Positions 41,644-49,832 of a DNA stretch of 64,000 nt are shown one piece after another. This stretch comes from CAYNKA01 sp964397655. GTDB lineage: Bacteria; Spirochaetota; Spirochaetia; DTKZ01. Position 1 is the stretch's first letter. Each line of letters starts with the position of its first letter. Below the pieces are notes generated by a model, which searched no databases, was not told the origin of the DNA, and saw only the letters and a list, made by a program, of their open reading frames with translations. Both the position numbers and the translations under genes were made by a program. The stretch is taken from NCBI GenBank assembly GCA_964397655.1, contig CAYNKA010000005.1:186001-250000 (forward strand), given 5' to 3'.

Positions 41644-43176
41644 TCAACGACCGACCTCTTTGGCCCTGATTCGCGCGGGGACGAGCCCTCCTTCGAGGTT
41701 GACGGGGGCGAGCTCCACGAAATACTTTTTTCCTCCCGTGTACCGGTAGGAAAAGCCCCGTTCCAGGGCGGTATACTCGATGTTCTCCTCGAGCACCGTG
41801 CCTTCCTCGTCGAGTAGCTTCATGGTGACCGGCTTCTGGGTGGATCCCGCGATCTCCATGAAATAGACGCCGCTCTTCCCGGGAAGAAAGCGCAATCTCC
41901 TTCCTTCGGGCGGAAGGAAGACCTCGTGCTCCCTGCCGTCCGTGCGGAGGAGGGGAAGCGTCGCGAAGGCGTAAGTCTTGTTTTCCTTCGCAGCCTTCGA
42001 TGCCGTCCCGCCTCGGAACGCGACGAGACCGCCTTCCTTTCCGATGAAAATCAGGCCGTTGAAGCAGAGAGGGCCGGAGACGGGTGTGAGGGGAAGCGAA
42101 AACCATCCGGTCGAGGCGCCGTCGGCAGCCTCGAGATGATGAAGCAGGGACTCCTCGGTGGCGAAGAGGATCCCGTCATCGACGAAGACGGGGGCGAAGG
42201 CCGAGGTTTCTCGGAGGTTCCGCCGCCAGGCGATGAGACCGTTCGCGAGATCCACGGCGAGGACCGAACCTCCGAGCCCCGAAAAAAACGCGCGTTTCTC
42301 CCCTACTGCGGGAGAAACGAGAAAGGACTCGCCGATCCTCGCGTTCCATCGTGCCTCTCCGGAATCCGCGTTCAGGCAGAAGTACTCTCCCGAAAGGGTC
42401 GCACCGACGACGGAGTCTCCCGAGGCCGCGAGAGATCCGTGGATGGCCCCCCCCATCCTGCGCTTCCATGCGATTTTGCCGTCTTCGATCGAAAGCGAGG
42501 CCGCGATTCCCGTCGAGGTCCCCGCGAACACCTTCCCGGAACGGAACGAGGGCGCACCGAGAATCTTGCCTTCGAGGGAGACCTTCCAAGCCGCGGAGCC
42601 CGAGCGGAGATCGTAGGCGGAGACCGAACCGTCCGCCCCTCCCACGACAGCCATGTCGGCGACGAGAAGCGGGGAAGTGAGGAGAACGCCCGTCTCGATC
42701 CTGGCGTATTCCTTACCGCTTTCACTGTCCAGGACGTGAAGAACCCCTTCCGCGTCGGAGAAGACGAGGCGGTCTCCGGCCAGCGCCGGGGAGGCCGGGA
42801 TCGGAGCGCCTGCATCGAAGGACCAGCGGACCGTGCCGGTTCCGGTCGCGAGAGAGACGACCCTCCCGAAGGATCCTGCGGCGTACAGGTATCCGTCCTG
42901 CACGAGGGGGGGCGTCCGCACGGTATCCCCGTCCCACGACCAGAGAAGCTGCAGGGGAAAATCCGGAACCGGGCCGATCCCCCTCCCCTTTCTTTCGGGA
43001 TCCCCCCGTTCCTGGAGAAAGGCAGAGGGCGCCTGGGGAGGCGGCGTCGTTTCCCGTTCTTCTGCCGGAAAGGGTACGACGGGCTCGGGTGCGGAAGACG
43101 GGGCGCCGGGTTTGTCGCACGAGGAGAAAAGCAAGGGTATCGCGACGATGAGGAAAACCGGGTACCGATTCCTCAC
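41644..43176 (-). CDS. PQQ-like beta-propeller lipoprotein
   Basis: Exported 510-aa lipoprotein with an eight-blade-type WD/PQQ repeat propeller. The GTG at 43176 overlaps the stop of the upstream gene (GTGA) and has GGAAGG before it; it gives NRYPVFLIVAIPLLFSSC with a lipobox Cys. Repeats such as GYLYAAGSFGRVVSLATGTGTVRWSFDAG, DRLVFSDAEGVLHVLDSESGKEY and KRAFFSGLGGSVLAVDLANGLIAWRR are seen. The fold resembles BamB, but BamB is only one use of it; the C-terminal 110 aa form a separate beta domain (FLPGKSGVYFMEIAGSTQKP). Envelope scaffolding is a reasonable guess. Confidence 0.8.
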   Translation of the reverse strand: MRNRYPVFLIVAIPLLFSSCDKPGAPSSAPEPVVPFPAEERETTPPPQAPSAFLQERGDPERKGRGIGPVPDFPLQLLWSWDGDTVRTPPLVQDGYLYAAGSFGRVVSLATGTGTVRWSFDAGAPIPASPALAGDRLVFSDAEGVLHVLDSESGKEYARIETGVLLTSPLLVADMAVVGGADGSVSAYDLRSGSAAWKVSLEGKILGAPSFRSGKVFAGTSTGIAASLSIEDGKIAWKRRMGGAIHGSLAASGDSVVGATLSGEYFCLNADSGEARWNARIGESFLVSPAVGEKRAFFSGLGGSVLAVDLANGLIAWRRNLRETSAFAPVFVDDGILFATEESLLHHLEAADGASTGWFSLPLTPVSGPLCFNGLIFIGKEGGLVAFRGGTASKAAKENKTYAFATLPLLRTDGREHEVFLPPEGRRLRFLPGKSGVYFMEIAGSTQKPVTMKLLDEEGTVLEENIEYTALERGFSYRYTGGKKYFVELAPVNLEGGLVPARIRAKEVGR

Positions 43177-45404
43177 AGTCCCGCCTTCCTTTCCCTCTCG
43201 CTGACGATGCCTGCATCGAACAGCGCGGAGAGCCACGACGAACCGACCGAGGACGCCGCGATCCTATCGAGAAGCGATCTGGTCCGTTTGAGGACGTCCT
43301 TCCTGAGTTCAGCGTAGGCTGCCCCGGAGATCCGGGACGTCTCGAGGGCTTCGTTGAGATGAACGAGCAGGGCTGCGGCGCCTTCCAGCGGCTCCTCCTC
43401 GGAGATGGACTCGATTCGCCACTTGAAGCGAGCCTCTTCCAGCTCAGCCCCGGGTATCGGAGGACCTTCTCCTTCCAGCTCCGCTGCCGCAGCCTCCCAC
43501 GGTTTCCCGTTTTTTCCCGCTGCCGGAAGGGCTTTTTCCGCCCGCGCCGGAGAGATGCGCAGATCGCGCAGTTCGCGAAGCGTCCGTTCCAGCGCCGAAT
43601 GTCCCGCTCTCCTTCCCGGCCGGGCGAGTTCGAAGGCGAGAAGCAGCCCTTCCATTCCCCGGGCCCGATATTCGTCCACGAGCGGCGGCGCCGCGGGTCC
43701 CTTCGAGAACCACGGAGCCGCCAGGTGCGCGGACAACTCCCTGAACGAGGAGCCTCCCCCGGGATAATCCTTGAGGACGGTTTCGGGATAAGAGGAAAGA
43801 TGCTGGCTCAAGGCCTCCTTCCCGCTCCTCGCTCTCAGGTAGAGCCGCAGGGGAACGACGATCTGCCCGTGGCTCCATGCCCAGTCGGCCCGCTCCTCCT
43901 CGGTTCCCGCGGTCTCCTTTCCCTGGGTCGCCTCCCAGAAGGCCTTGTTGTACGCGGTTATCGCCTTTCGGTAATCGATCTCGTCGGGCTTCGGGAATCC
44001 CTCCCCGTCCTCCTCCGTGCGGTATACGCAGACGACGCGGCCGAGAAACCGTTCCGCGGGCACGAAGCCCCAGGTGAGGTCCGCAACGGTAGCGCCGGCC
44101 GCGGCCGAACCCGATTCCTCCTTGAGAAGTGACCTCAAACGCTCGTCGGTTTCCCGAAAAAGGACGTCGAGAAGCGCTTTCGCCTTCTCCCTTTCCGGCC
44201 CGTATTTCGAGTCCGTGAAGAAGATCCTCCCCGCGACTCTCTGGTTCAGGAGTTCGAGAACCGAGAACCTGTTGCCTGGTTCCCGTTCAAGCATCCCGGC
44301 CGCCCGATCCGCCGCCGCCTTTCCGTCGGCCGTTTTTCCCTCGAAGGGCCCGTCCCCGCCGGACCGTATCTCGGCGGCGCCTCCGGAAGTCCCGCTTCCG
44401 CGCGGTTCGGGGAGGCGGAACGAGGACGCGACCTTGAGGACGAGCGCGTGGAATTCCTCAGGTTCCAAACCGAGCTCCGCGGAAAGTCCAGATTTCCTCG
44501 CCGCCGCGAGGCCGAGCAGGACGGACATGCGGCCGCGGACGAGAGGACCGGCCAACCCGTCCCCTTCCGCGAGCACGTTCCTGTCCGCGGCTTCGATGCG
44601 CGAAGCGGCGAGAAGAAAGGTCCTGAGCAGGGAAACCTCCTCCCTGCTCAAGGGGTCCCGCCCGTAGAGCCGCCGAGGTACGATGATCCGCGCCGCGTCG
44701 GGGATCGAGCGGCTGAACGAAGTGAGCCGTACCAGCCTGAGACGGAGTTCCTCGCTCCGCCCCGCGAAAGCGGCGGTGTCGAAACCGGCGGCCGCGAGTG
44801 CCGCGGCCAGCTTCGACGCCTCTTCCGGAACCGCGGCCGCGGAATAGAGGGCGAGCGTTTCCCTCCAGCGGGTCCGCGCGTGCTTCGCGATGTACTCCTT
44901 CCTCGCGGCCTGGGCCGCCGGCAGGTCCTTCGGGCGGGTCAATCTCAGGACGTCGAAGTAGGCCTCGGCCTTGACCGCTTTCAAGTCACCGGCGAGGCTC
45001 CTCTCAAGGCCAAGGCCGGGCTCGGCGAGTCCTCCCTCGGGCAGAAAGGCCTTCGCATACCTCGCCGCGAGGTGGGTTTCGAGCCTCTTCCAGGAGGCCG
45101 CATCCATCCCCGCCGCTACGCTCCGAAGCATCTGGCCGATCGACGCCTCGGTCGCCTTGATCGAGCTCTCCAAGGAAGACCTCGCGTCGCGATCCTTGCC
45201 TTCCGCGACGCTTCTTCGTTCCGCCTCCAGATCTTTCTCGAGTCCGCCGAGACGAGCTTCCAAACGCGCAAGTTCGGTCCTCGACTTCGGGGTGAAGTAT
45301 CGCGCGGTCGACGCCTCGAGTTCGCCCGCGAGGAGCCGCCACGCCGACAGGAAGATGATAACTGCCGGAAAGCGGCGCATGGAAACGCCGAAGTACCCGC
45401 TCAT
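43173..45404 (-). CDS. Large exported protein of unknown function
   Basis: 743-aa protein I do not recognise, with an N-terminal signal (PAVIIFLSAWRLLAGELEAS). The first 80 mature residues are a charged coiled coil (LARLEARLGGLEKDLEAERRS); the rest is Ala/Leu/Arg-rich and helical, with no catalytic motif I can name. Start 45404 is preferred because a -10 TATTAT lies 7 nt upstream; ATG 45380, which begins right at the signal peptide, is the alternative. It precedes and overlaps the PQQ lipoprotein gene, so the two form a unit, perhaps an envelope-spanning or filament-forming pair. Confidence 0.75.
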   Translation of the reverse strand: MSGYFGVSMRRFPAVIIFLSAWRLLAGELEASTARYFTPKSRTELARLEARLGGLEKDLEAERRSVAEGKDRDARSSLESSIKATEASIGQMLRSVAAGMDAASWKRLETHLAARYAKAFLPEGGLAEPGLGLERSLAGDLKAVKAEAYFDVLRLTRPKDLPAAQAARKEYIAKHARTRWRETLALYSAAAVPEEASKLAAALAAAGFDTAAFAGRSEELRLRLVRLTSFSRSIPDAARIIVPRRLYGRDPLSREEVSLLRTFLLAASRIEAADRNVLAEGDGLAGPLVRGRMSVLLGLAAARKSGLSAELGLEPEEFHALVLKVASSFRLPEPRGSGTSGGAAEIRSGGDGPFEGKTADGKAAADRAAGMLEREPGNRFSVLELLNQRVAGRIFFTDSKYGPEREKAKALLDVLFRETDERLRSLLKEESGSAAAGATVADLTWGFVPAERFLGRVVCVYRTEEDGEGFPKPDEIDYRKAITAYNKAFWEATQGKETAGTEEERADWAWSHGQIVVPLRLYLRARSGKEALSQHLSSYPETVLKDYPGGGSSFRELSAHLAAPWFSKGPAAPPLVDEYRARGMEGLLLAFELARPGRRAGHSALERTLRELRDLRISPARAEKALPAAGKNGKPWEAAAAELEGEGPPIPGAELEEARFKWRIESISEEEPLEGAAALLVHLNEALETSRISGAAYAELRKDVLKRTRSLLDRIAASSVGSSWLSALFDAGIVSERERKAGL

Positions 45405-45411
45405 ACGAGAA

Positions 45412-45440
45412 ATAATATAAAGATATCCGGTCGACGTGAA
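45412..45440 (-). promoter_or_regulatory. Candidate promoter of the exported-protein/PQQ operon
   Basis: Minus strand: -35-like TTCACG, 17-nt spacer, -10 TATTAT (45417-45412), then 7 nt to ATG 45404 with no SD. It suits a leaderless start. Confidence 0.45.
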
Positions 45441-45551
45441 AAGCCGATCAGGAGGCAACGGATACGGGTCGGCTCGGAAGGACGCATCAACTCCCGGGGA
45501 CCTGGAAAAATCCTCCGGAATCGTCTAATCTACTAGAGGAATGGTAAAAAC

Positions 45552-46028
45552 GTGAAGAACATGAACGGCTATTTGGAAAATCTATCCGCATTCATCGGCA
45601 AATCGGTCGAAACTCCCGAAGCAAGGGATATGATCTCGTTCTACGGAATGTCGGCCTCGGTTGTCCCGGCCGATTCCGAGGTTTCTTTCCGATTCCTTTC
45701 ATCGAAGGATCGCGGCATTCAGATACGTTGCGACGAGAACGGAATCATCCGCACGATATTCATCTATTCGGTGCGGAGGGAGGGCTTCACCCCGTATCGC
45801 GAGGAGATTCTTCCCGGCGTCCCCGCCGCCGCGGAGAGAAAGGCCATTCTCGACGCCTTCGGCACTCCCGCGGAATCGGGTAGGGATTCCCACAGTTTCT
45901 TTTCCGCCGATCCGAGCTGGTGGGACCGTTACGACCGCGAGAACGCCTCCTATCACATCCAGTACAGCGACGAACAGGGAAGCGTCGAATTCATAACGAT
46001 CCGCGAGCCGCCGAAAAACGCCGCCTAA
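45552..46028 (+). CDS. Hypothetical small protein
   Basis: 158-aa cytoplasmic protein with no recognised domain. It has an early helix (NGYLENLSAFIGKSVETPEAR), strand-like DRGIQIRCDENGIIRTIFIYS, then EILPGVPAAAERKAILDAFGTPAESG and a closing YHIQYSDEQGSVEFITI. The LPG...IL..FG.P pattern before a final pair of strands recalls small immunity-type or SMI1/DUF proteins, but this is a resemblance only. GTG 45552 has AGAGGA upstream; an ATG lies three codons later. It ends 38 bp before nrpR. Confidence 0.65.
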   Translation: MKNMNGYLENLSAFIGKSVETPEARDMISFYGMSASVVPADSEVSFRFLSSKDRGIQIRCDENGIIRTIFIYSVRREGFTPYREEILPGVPAAAERKAILDAFGTPAESGRDSHSFFSADPSWWDRYDRENASYHIQYSDEQGSVEFITIREPPKNAA

Positions 46029-46030
46029 CA

Positions 46031-46060
46031 TTGACCCGCGCAACGATCGATTGATAGAAT
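46031..46060 (+). promoter_or_regulatory. nrpR promoter, near consensus
   Basis: -35 TTGACC (46031-46036, five of six), 18-nt spacer, -10 TAGAAT (46055-46060, five of six). The nrpR ATG is at 46067, exactly where transcription should start, and no SD is present; the message is probably leaderless. Confidence 0.65.
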
Positions 46061-46066
46061 CGTCCC

Positions 46067-47071
46067 ATGGACGACAAGACGGAAAAGAAACGACTCTCCA
46101 TCCTCCGCTTTCTGGCCGATTCCGAAGGTCCTCTCAGCAGCATGAAGATCACCGAGAAACTCGTGAGCGCGGGCTTCGACATCAGCGAGCGGACCGTACG
46201 CTTCCACCTCCTCGCCATGGACAAGGAGGGCCTCACGGACTACATCGGGAAGCACGGGCGGATCATCACGCCTAAAGGCCGGAAGGAATTGTCGAACGCC
46301 AGGATTTTCGAGCGGGTGGGTTTTCTTTCCGCGAAAATCGACCAGCTCACCTACGACATGACCTTCGATCCGGAGGCGGGCGAGGGAACCATCGTCGTCA
46401 ACATAAGCATTCTTCCCGAAAAATCCTTCCCGTCATCCTGGAAACTGATGAAGAAGGTGTTCGAAGCCCGTCTTTCCATGGGGAGTCTCGTGACGCTCTT
46501 CCCGGCGGGCGAGCGGATCGGGGAACTCTTCATCCCGGAAGGCCATATCGGGGTCGGGACCGTCTGCTCCGTGACCCTGAACGGGATTCTCCTCAGCTAC
46601 GGCATTCCCGTTCAATCGAAATTCGGAGGCCTCCTCGAGATACGCGATCACGCGCCCGAGCGCTTCGTCGCGATCATCAATTACGACGGAACGAGCCTCG
46701 ATCCGTTGGAAATCTTCATCAAGAGCGGCATGACCGATTACCGGGGCGCGACCGAGACCGGGAACGGCCTCATCGGGGCCAGCTTCCGCGAGGTCCCGGC
46801 GGCGAGCCGCGGCAAAATCCAGGAGATATCCGGCCGGCTAGAAAAACTGGGACTCGAGTGCATCATGGATCTCGGCATGCCCGGACAGCCTCTCTGTGAA
46901 ATTCCCGTCAATCAGGGGAACGTCGGAGCGATCATCATCGGAGGCCTCAATCCAGTCGCGATCCTCGAGGAATACGGGCTTCGAGTCCAGTCCAAGGCCC
47001 TGTCGGGGCTGGTGGATTTCAGGCGGCTCTTCTGTTATCGAGAAATGGAAAAACGCTACAAACCGGCTTGA
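46067..47071 (+). CDS. nrpR: NrpR-type nitrogen regulator (winged helix + DUF128)
   Basis: Transcriptional repressor of nitrogen assimilation genes, 334 aa. A winged-helix domain (about 1-75, KKRLSILRFLADSEGPLSSMKITEKL to ERTVRFHLLAMDKEGL) is followed by a single NrpR regulatory domain (DUF128) from about 80 on (RVGFLSAKIDQLTYDMTFDP; FIPEGHIGVGTVCSVTLNGILLSYGIPVQSKFGGLLE; ANPVGIVTVGGLNP-like GNVGAIIIGGLNP). In methanogens NrpR binds 2-oxoglutarate and releases its operator. Directly downstream lies a glutamate synthase gene with a matching operator, supporting function as its regulator. Confidence 0.9.
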   Translation: MDDKTEKKRLSILRFLADSEGPLSSMKITEKLVSAGFDISERTVRFHLLAMDKEGLTDYIGKHGRIITPKGRKELSNARIFERVGFLSAKIDQLTYDMTFDPEAGEGTIVVNISILPEKSFPSSWKLMKKVFEARLSMGSLVTLFPAGERIGELFIPEGHIGVGTVCSVTLNGILLSYGIPVQSKFGGLLEIRDHAPERFVAIINYDGTSLDPLEIFIKSGMTDYRGATETGNGLIGASFREVPAASRGKIQEISGRLEKLGLECIMDLGMPGQPLCEIPVNQGNVGAIIIGGLNPVAILEEYGLRVQSKALSGLVDFRRLFCYREMEKRYKPA

Positions 47072-47166
47072 CCTCCGAACTGCTCGGAAGGCGCCGCCCT
47101 GCGGCATCCCGATCTCATCTTCCCGATCGACGGCCCGAGAAACCGGCGGACCACGAAAAACTTCGA

Positions 47167-47198
47167 TTGACAATTCTCCGCTTGTATAGGAATATTAT
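47167..47198 (+). promoter_or_regulatory. Glutamate synthase promoter
   Basis: Perfect -35 TTGACA (47167-47172). The -10 may be AATATT (47191-47196, spacer 18) or TATTAT (47193-47198, spacer 20). Both overlap the left part of the palindromic operator. Confidence 0.65.
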
Positions 47199-47216
47199 GG
47201 CAATCCATTGCCATAA
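47195..47216 (+). promoter_or_regulatory. Palindromic NrpR-like operator (GGCA-N6-TGCC)
   Basis: Perfect 22-bp palindrome with arms TTATGGCAAT and ATTGCCATAA around CC, overlapping the -10 and initiation region and ending at the SD (AAAGGAG). Its core GGCA-N6-TGCC has the same half-site length and spacing as known archaeal NrpR operators (GGAA-N6-TTCC and GGTA-N6-TACC). The nrpR-like gene is immediately upstream. Binding is inferred. Confidence 0.75.
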
Positions 47217-47226
47217 AGGAGAAAAA

Positions 47227-48867
47227 ATGATCGAATATCCTAAAACGAACGATGCCCTCGGTACGGTGAATCGAGGCAACTCGGCCGAGTCCGGCCTCTG
47301 CACGCTCTGCCGGGCGGATTGCCAGGGAAAATGCGAAACGTGGCTCTCCAGCATGGCCGGCCGGAAGCTGCTCTATCCGCGCGATTTCGGTACGGTGACG
47401 GCCGGAAGCTCGAACACCTGTCCCATAGGAGTTAGCTACAATTCCCTCCGGCTCATGGGATACAATTTCGGAGCGAGCGCGCTGAAGCCCGGCCTGTCGA
47501 CGAGCGCCGACGAGTGCATCTTCCCGAACGTCAACCTGGAAACCGAATTCGGGAGCGCGGTGAAGACCCGCTCGCGCCTGCCCTTCATGACCGGGGCGCT
47601 CGGCAGCACGTTCATAGCCGCCAAGTACTGGAATTCCTTCGCCGTTGGAGCCGCATTGGTCGGCATTCCCATCGTAGTCGGTGAAAACGTCGTCGGAATC
47701 GACCGACAGGGAACCATCGCCGGCGGCAAGATAACCAGTTCCCCGGAACTCGACCGCAGGATCGACGCCTATCTCCGCTATCACGACGGGTACGGGGCGA
47801 TCATCGTCCAGATGAACGTCGAGGACGCTCGAAACGGCGTCGCGGAATACGTCATCGGTAAATACGGCGACAAGGTAATCATAGAACTCAAGTGGGGTCA
47901 GGGCGCGAAGGACATCGGCGGTGAAATACAGGTGAAGGACCTCGATTACGCGATCTTTCTCAAGAACCGCGGTTACATCGTCGATCCGGATCCGACTCTT
48001 CCCGAAGTCCAGAAGGCGTTCGAGACCCACGCCATCACCTCGTTCGCCCGCCATTCCCGGCTGGGCTACACGGACCTTTCGAGGCCCGAGGACGTGGAGA
48101 GGAATTTCGAGCAGGCGGTCGCCTACCTCAGGAAGATCGGCTTCAATCGCATAACGCTGAAGACGGGTTCGTACGGGATGGAGGCCCTCGCCCTCGCCAT
48201 CAAGCTCTCCTCCAAGCTGAAACTCGACCTCCTCACCGTAGACGGATCGGGCGGAGGCACCGGCATGAGTCCCTGGAACATGATGCAGACCTGGGGAGTG
48301 CCCTCCATTCTTCTCCACGCGAAGACCTACGAATACGCGAGGATACTCGAAGGACGGGGAATCAAGGTCGTGGACATGGCGCTCGCGGGAGGGCTCGCAC
48401 GGGAGGACCACATCGTGAAGGCCCTGGCCCTCGGCGCGCCGTACGCGAAGCTCGTGTGCATGGGCCGCTCTCTCATGATCCCGGGGTTCCTCGGGACCAA
48501 CATCGAAGGGGCCATCAATCCCGAACGGAGGGACTCCATCCACGGGAACTGGGACAAGCTTCCGCCCGCCGTGACGGCCTTCGGCGTGTACCCCGAAGAG
48601 ATCTTCGCGGGTTATTTCGACGTCCAGAAGAAGGTCGGGCACAAGGAGATGAAGAACATCCCGTACGGCGCCATCGCCATGTGGACCCTTTCGGACAAGC
48701 TCTCCGCCGGAGTCCAGCAGCTCCTCGCGGGCCTCAGGAAATTCGACGTCACGGCCCTCGAACGATGCGACATCGCCTCGGGCAACCGCGAGACCGAACG
48801 GGAGACCGGCATACCCATGATCACCTCGGTCCAGGACGAATCGGCGAAACGAATATTGAACGGCTGA
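47227..48867 (+). CDS. Glutamate synthase-related protein (GltB central/FMN domain type)
   Basis: FMN- and iron-sulfur-dependent glutamate synthase-like enzyme, 546 aa, converting 2-oxoglutarate plus ammonia or glutamine-derived ammonia to glutamate. There is a Cys-rich N-terminus (GLCTLCRADCQGKCETW) and an alpha/beta barrel: GALGSTFIAAKYWNSFAVGAALVG, IIELKWGQGAKDIGGEI, and the hallmark LTVDGSGGGTGMSPWNMMQTWGVP. The class-II amidotransferase domain of bacterial GltB is absent, as in short archaeal-type enzymes. Start 47227 follows AAAGGAGA. Controlled by the operator just upstream and ended by a strong terminator. Confidence 0.9.
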   Translation: MIEYPKTNDALGTVNRGNSAESGLCTLCRADCQGKCETWLSSMAGRKLLYPRDFGTVTAGSSNTCPIGVSYNSLRLMGYNFGASALKPGLSTSADECIFPNVNLETEFGSAVKTRSRLPFMTGALGSTFIAAKYWNSFAVGAALVGIPIVVGENVVGIDRQGTIAGGKITSSPELDRRIDAYLRYHDGYGAIIVQMNVEDARNGVAEYVIGKYGDKVIIELKWGQGAKDIGGEIQVKDLDYAIFLKNRGYIVDPDPTLPEVQKAFETHAITSFARHSRLGYTDLSRPEDVERNFEQAVAYLRKIGFNRITLKTGSYGMEALALAIKLSSKLKLDLLTVDGSGGGTGMSPWNMMQTWGVPSILLHAKTYEYARILEGRGIKVVDMALAGGLAREDHIVKALALGAPYAKLVCMGRSLMIPGFLGTNIEGAINPERRDSIHGNWDKLPPAVTAFGVYPEEIFAGYFDVQKKVGHKEMKNIPYGAIAMWTLSDKLSAGVQQLLAGLRKFDVTALERCDIASGNRETERETGIPMITSVQDESAKRILNG

Positions 48868-48893
48868 CGGGGACGCGATCGGACCGAGATTCG

Positions 48894-48923
48894 GGAGAAG
48901 CCTCCGGGCTTCTCCTTTTTTTT
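48894..48923 (+). terminator. Strong intrinsic terminator of the glutamate synthase gene
   Basis: Stem GGAGAAGCC (48894-48902), loop TCCG, stem GGCTTCTCC (48907-48915), followed by eight T (48916-48923). The T tract ends on the stop codon of the convergent activase gene. It is the clearest terminator in the window. Confidence 0.95.
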
Positions 48924-49828
48924 CAGACCCGGACCGACGCGGGAACCCCGCTCTCCCGGAGAAGTGCGGCGAAACGGAGGACGTCCTCCTTCGCCGGAGC
49001 CTTCGTGCCCGCGAGGGAGTAGTCCCTGCCGAGCATCGCGTACTTGGCGACTCCGAGGCGATGGTAGGGCAGGATGTGGACGGCTTCGTACCTCAGGCCG
49101 GAAAGGGCCTTCCCGAACAGGACCGCGTCTTCCGCGCCGTCGTTGATTCCGGGCACGAGCGGAATGCGCACGACGAGCTTTTCAGGACTCGAGCGGGCGG
49201 CGCGACGGAGGTTCTCGAGGATCCTCGCGTTGTCCGCGCCCGTGAAGCGCTCGTGTTTCTTCCCGTCCGCGATCTTGAGGTCGAAGAGCACGATTTCGCA
49301 AAGATCCAGGGCGGCGGCGAAGACGGCGGGCTCCGCCTCCCCGGACGTGTCGAGGACCCGGGACATGCCCTTCCTCCCGAGGGCTTCGAGGAGCGCGAGG
49401 GTCCCTTCGGGCCGGAAGAGAGGCTCGCCGCCCGAAAGCGTGACCCCGCCCCCCGAGGAATCGTGAAACGCCCGGTCCTTCTCCAGTTCCTCGATCAGGC
49501 CTTCCAGCGGCATGCCGAAACCGGCTGACGAAAGGGCCTTGGACGGGCAGACCGAGGAACATGCGTCGCAGGGGGAGCAGAGGGAACGGTCGATCCCGGC
49601 CTTCTCCCCCCGGATCGTGATCGCCGACGCGGGGCAGGAGGCCGCGCATTCCGCGCAGCCCGCGATGCAGAGCTCCTCGTTGAAAAGGAGATCGCGCCCC
49701 GATGATTGGGACTCGGGGTTCGCGCACCAGGCGCAGCGCAGCGGACAGCCCTTGAAGAAGACCGTTGTCCTGATTCCGGGCCCGTTCTTCACGCTGAACC
49801 GCTCTATCCTGAAAAGGTCGATCTCCAT
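48923..49828 (-). CDS. Glycyl-radical enzyme activating enzyme (radical SAM)
   Basis: Radical SAM activase, 301 aa, expected to install a glycyl radical in the enzyme encoded 4 bp upstream. N-terminal DGPGIRTTVFFKGCPLRCAWCANPES-type region (here VKNGPGIRTTVFFKGCPLRC) with the CxxxCxxC cluster, then a two-cluster ferredoxin insert (CIAGCAECAASCPASAI; CSPCDACSSVCPSKAL) as found in activases of PFL-like and HPAD-like enzymes, then GGGVTLSGGEPLF, DTSGEA and VRIPLVPGIND. All expected residues are intact. Confidence 0.94.
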   Translation of the reverse strand: MEIDLFRIERFSVKNGPGIRTTVFFKGCPLRCAWCANPESQSSGRDLLFNEELCIAGCAECAASCPASAITIRGEKAGIDRSLCSPCDACSSVCPSKALSSAGFGMPLEGLIEELEKDRAFHDSSGGGVTLSGGEPLFRPEGTLALLEALGRKGMSRVLDTSGEAEPAVFAAALDLCEIVLFDLKIADGKKHERFTGADNARILENLRRAARSSPEKLVVRIPLVPGINDGAEDAVLFGKALSGLRYEAVHILPYHRLGVAKYAMLGRDYSLAGTKAPAKEDVLRFAALLRESGVPASVRV

Positions 49829-49832
49829 GAAA

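Noticed and set aside
48923..49828. Activase as a source of the anomaly in the radical enzyme
   Set aside because: Its CxxxCxxC, ferredoxin insert and SAM-binding motifs are all intact, so it does not look like a decayed pair.
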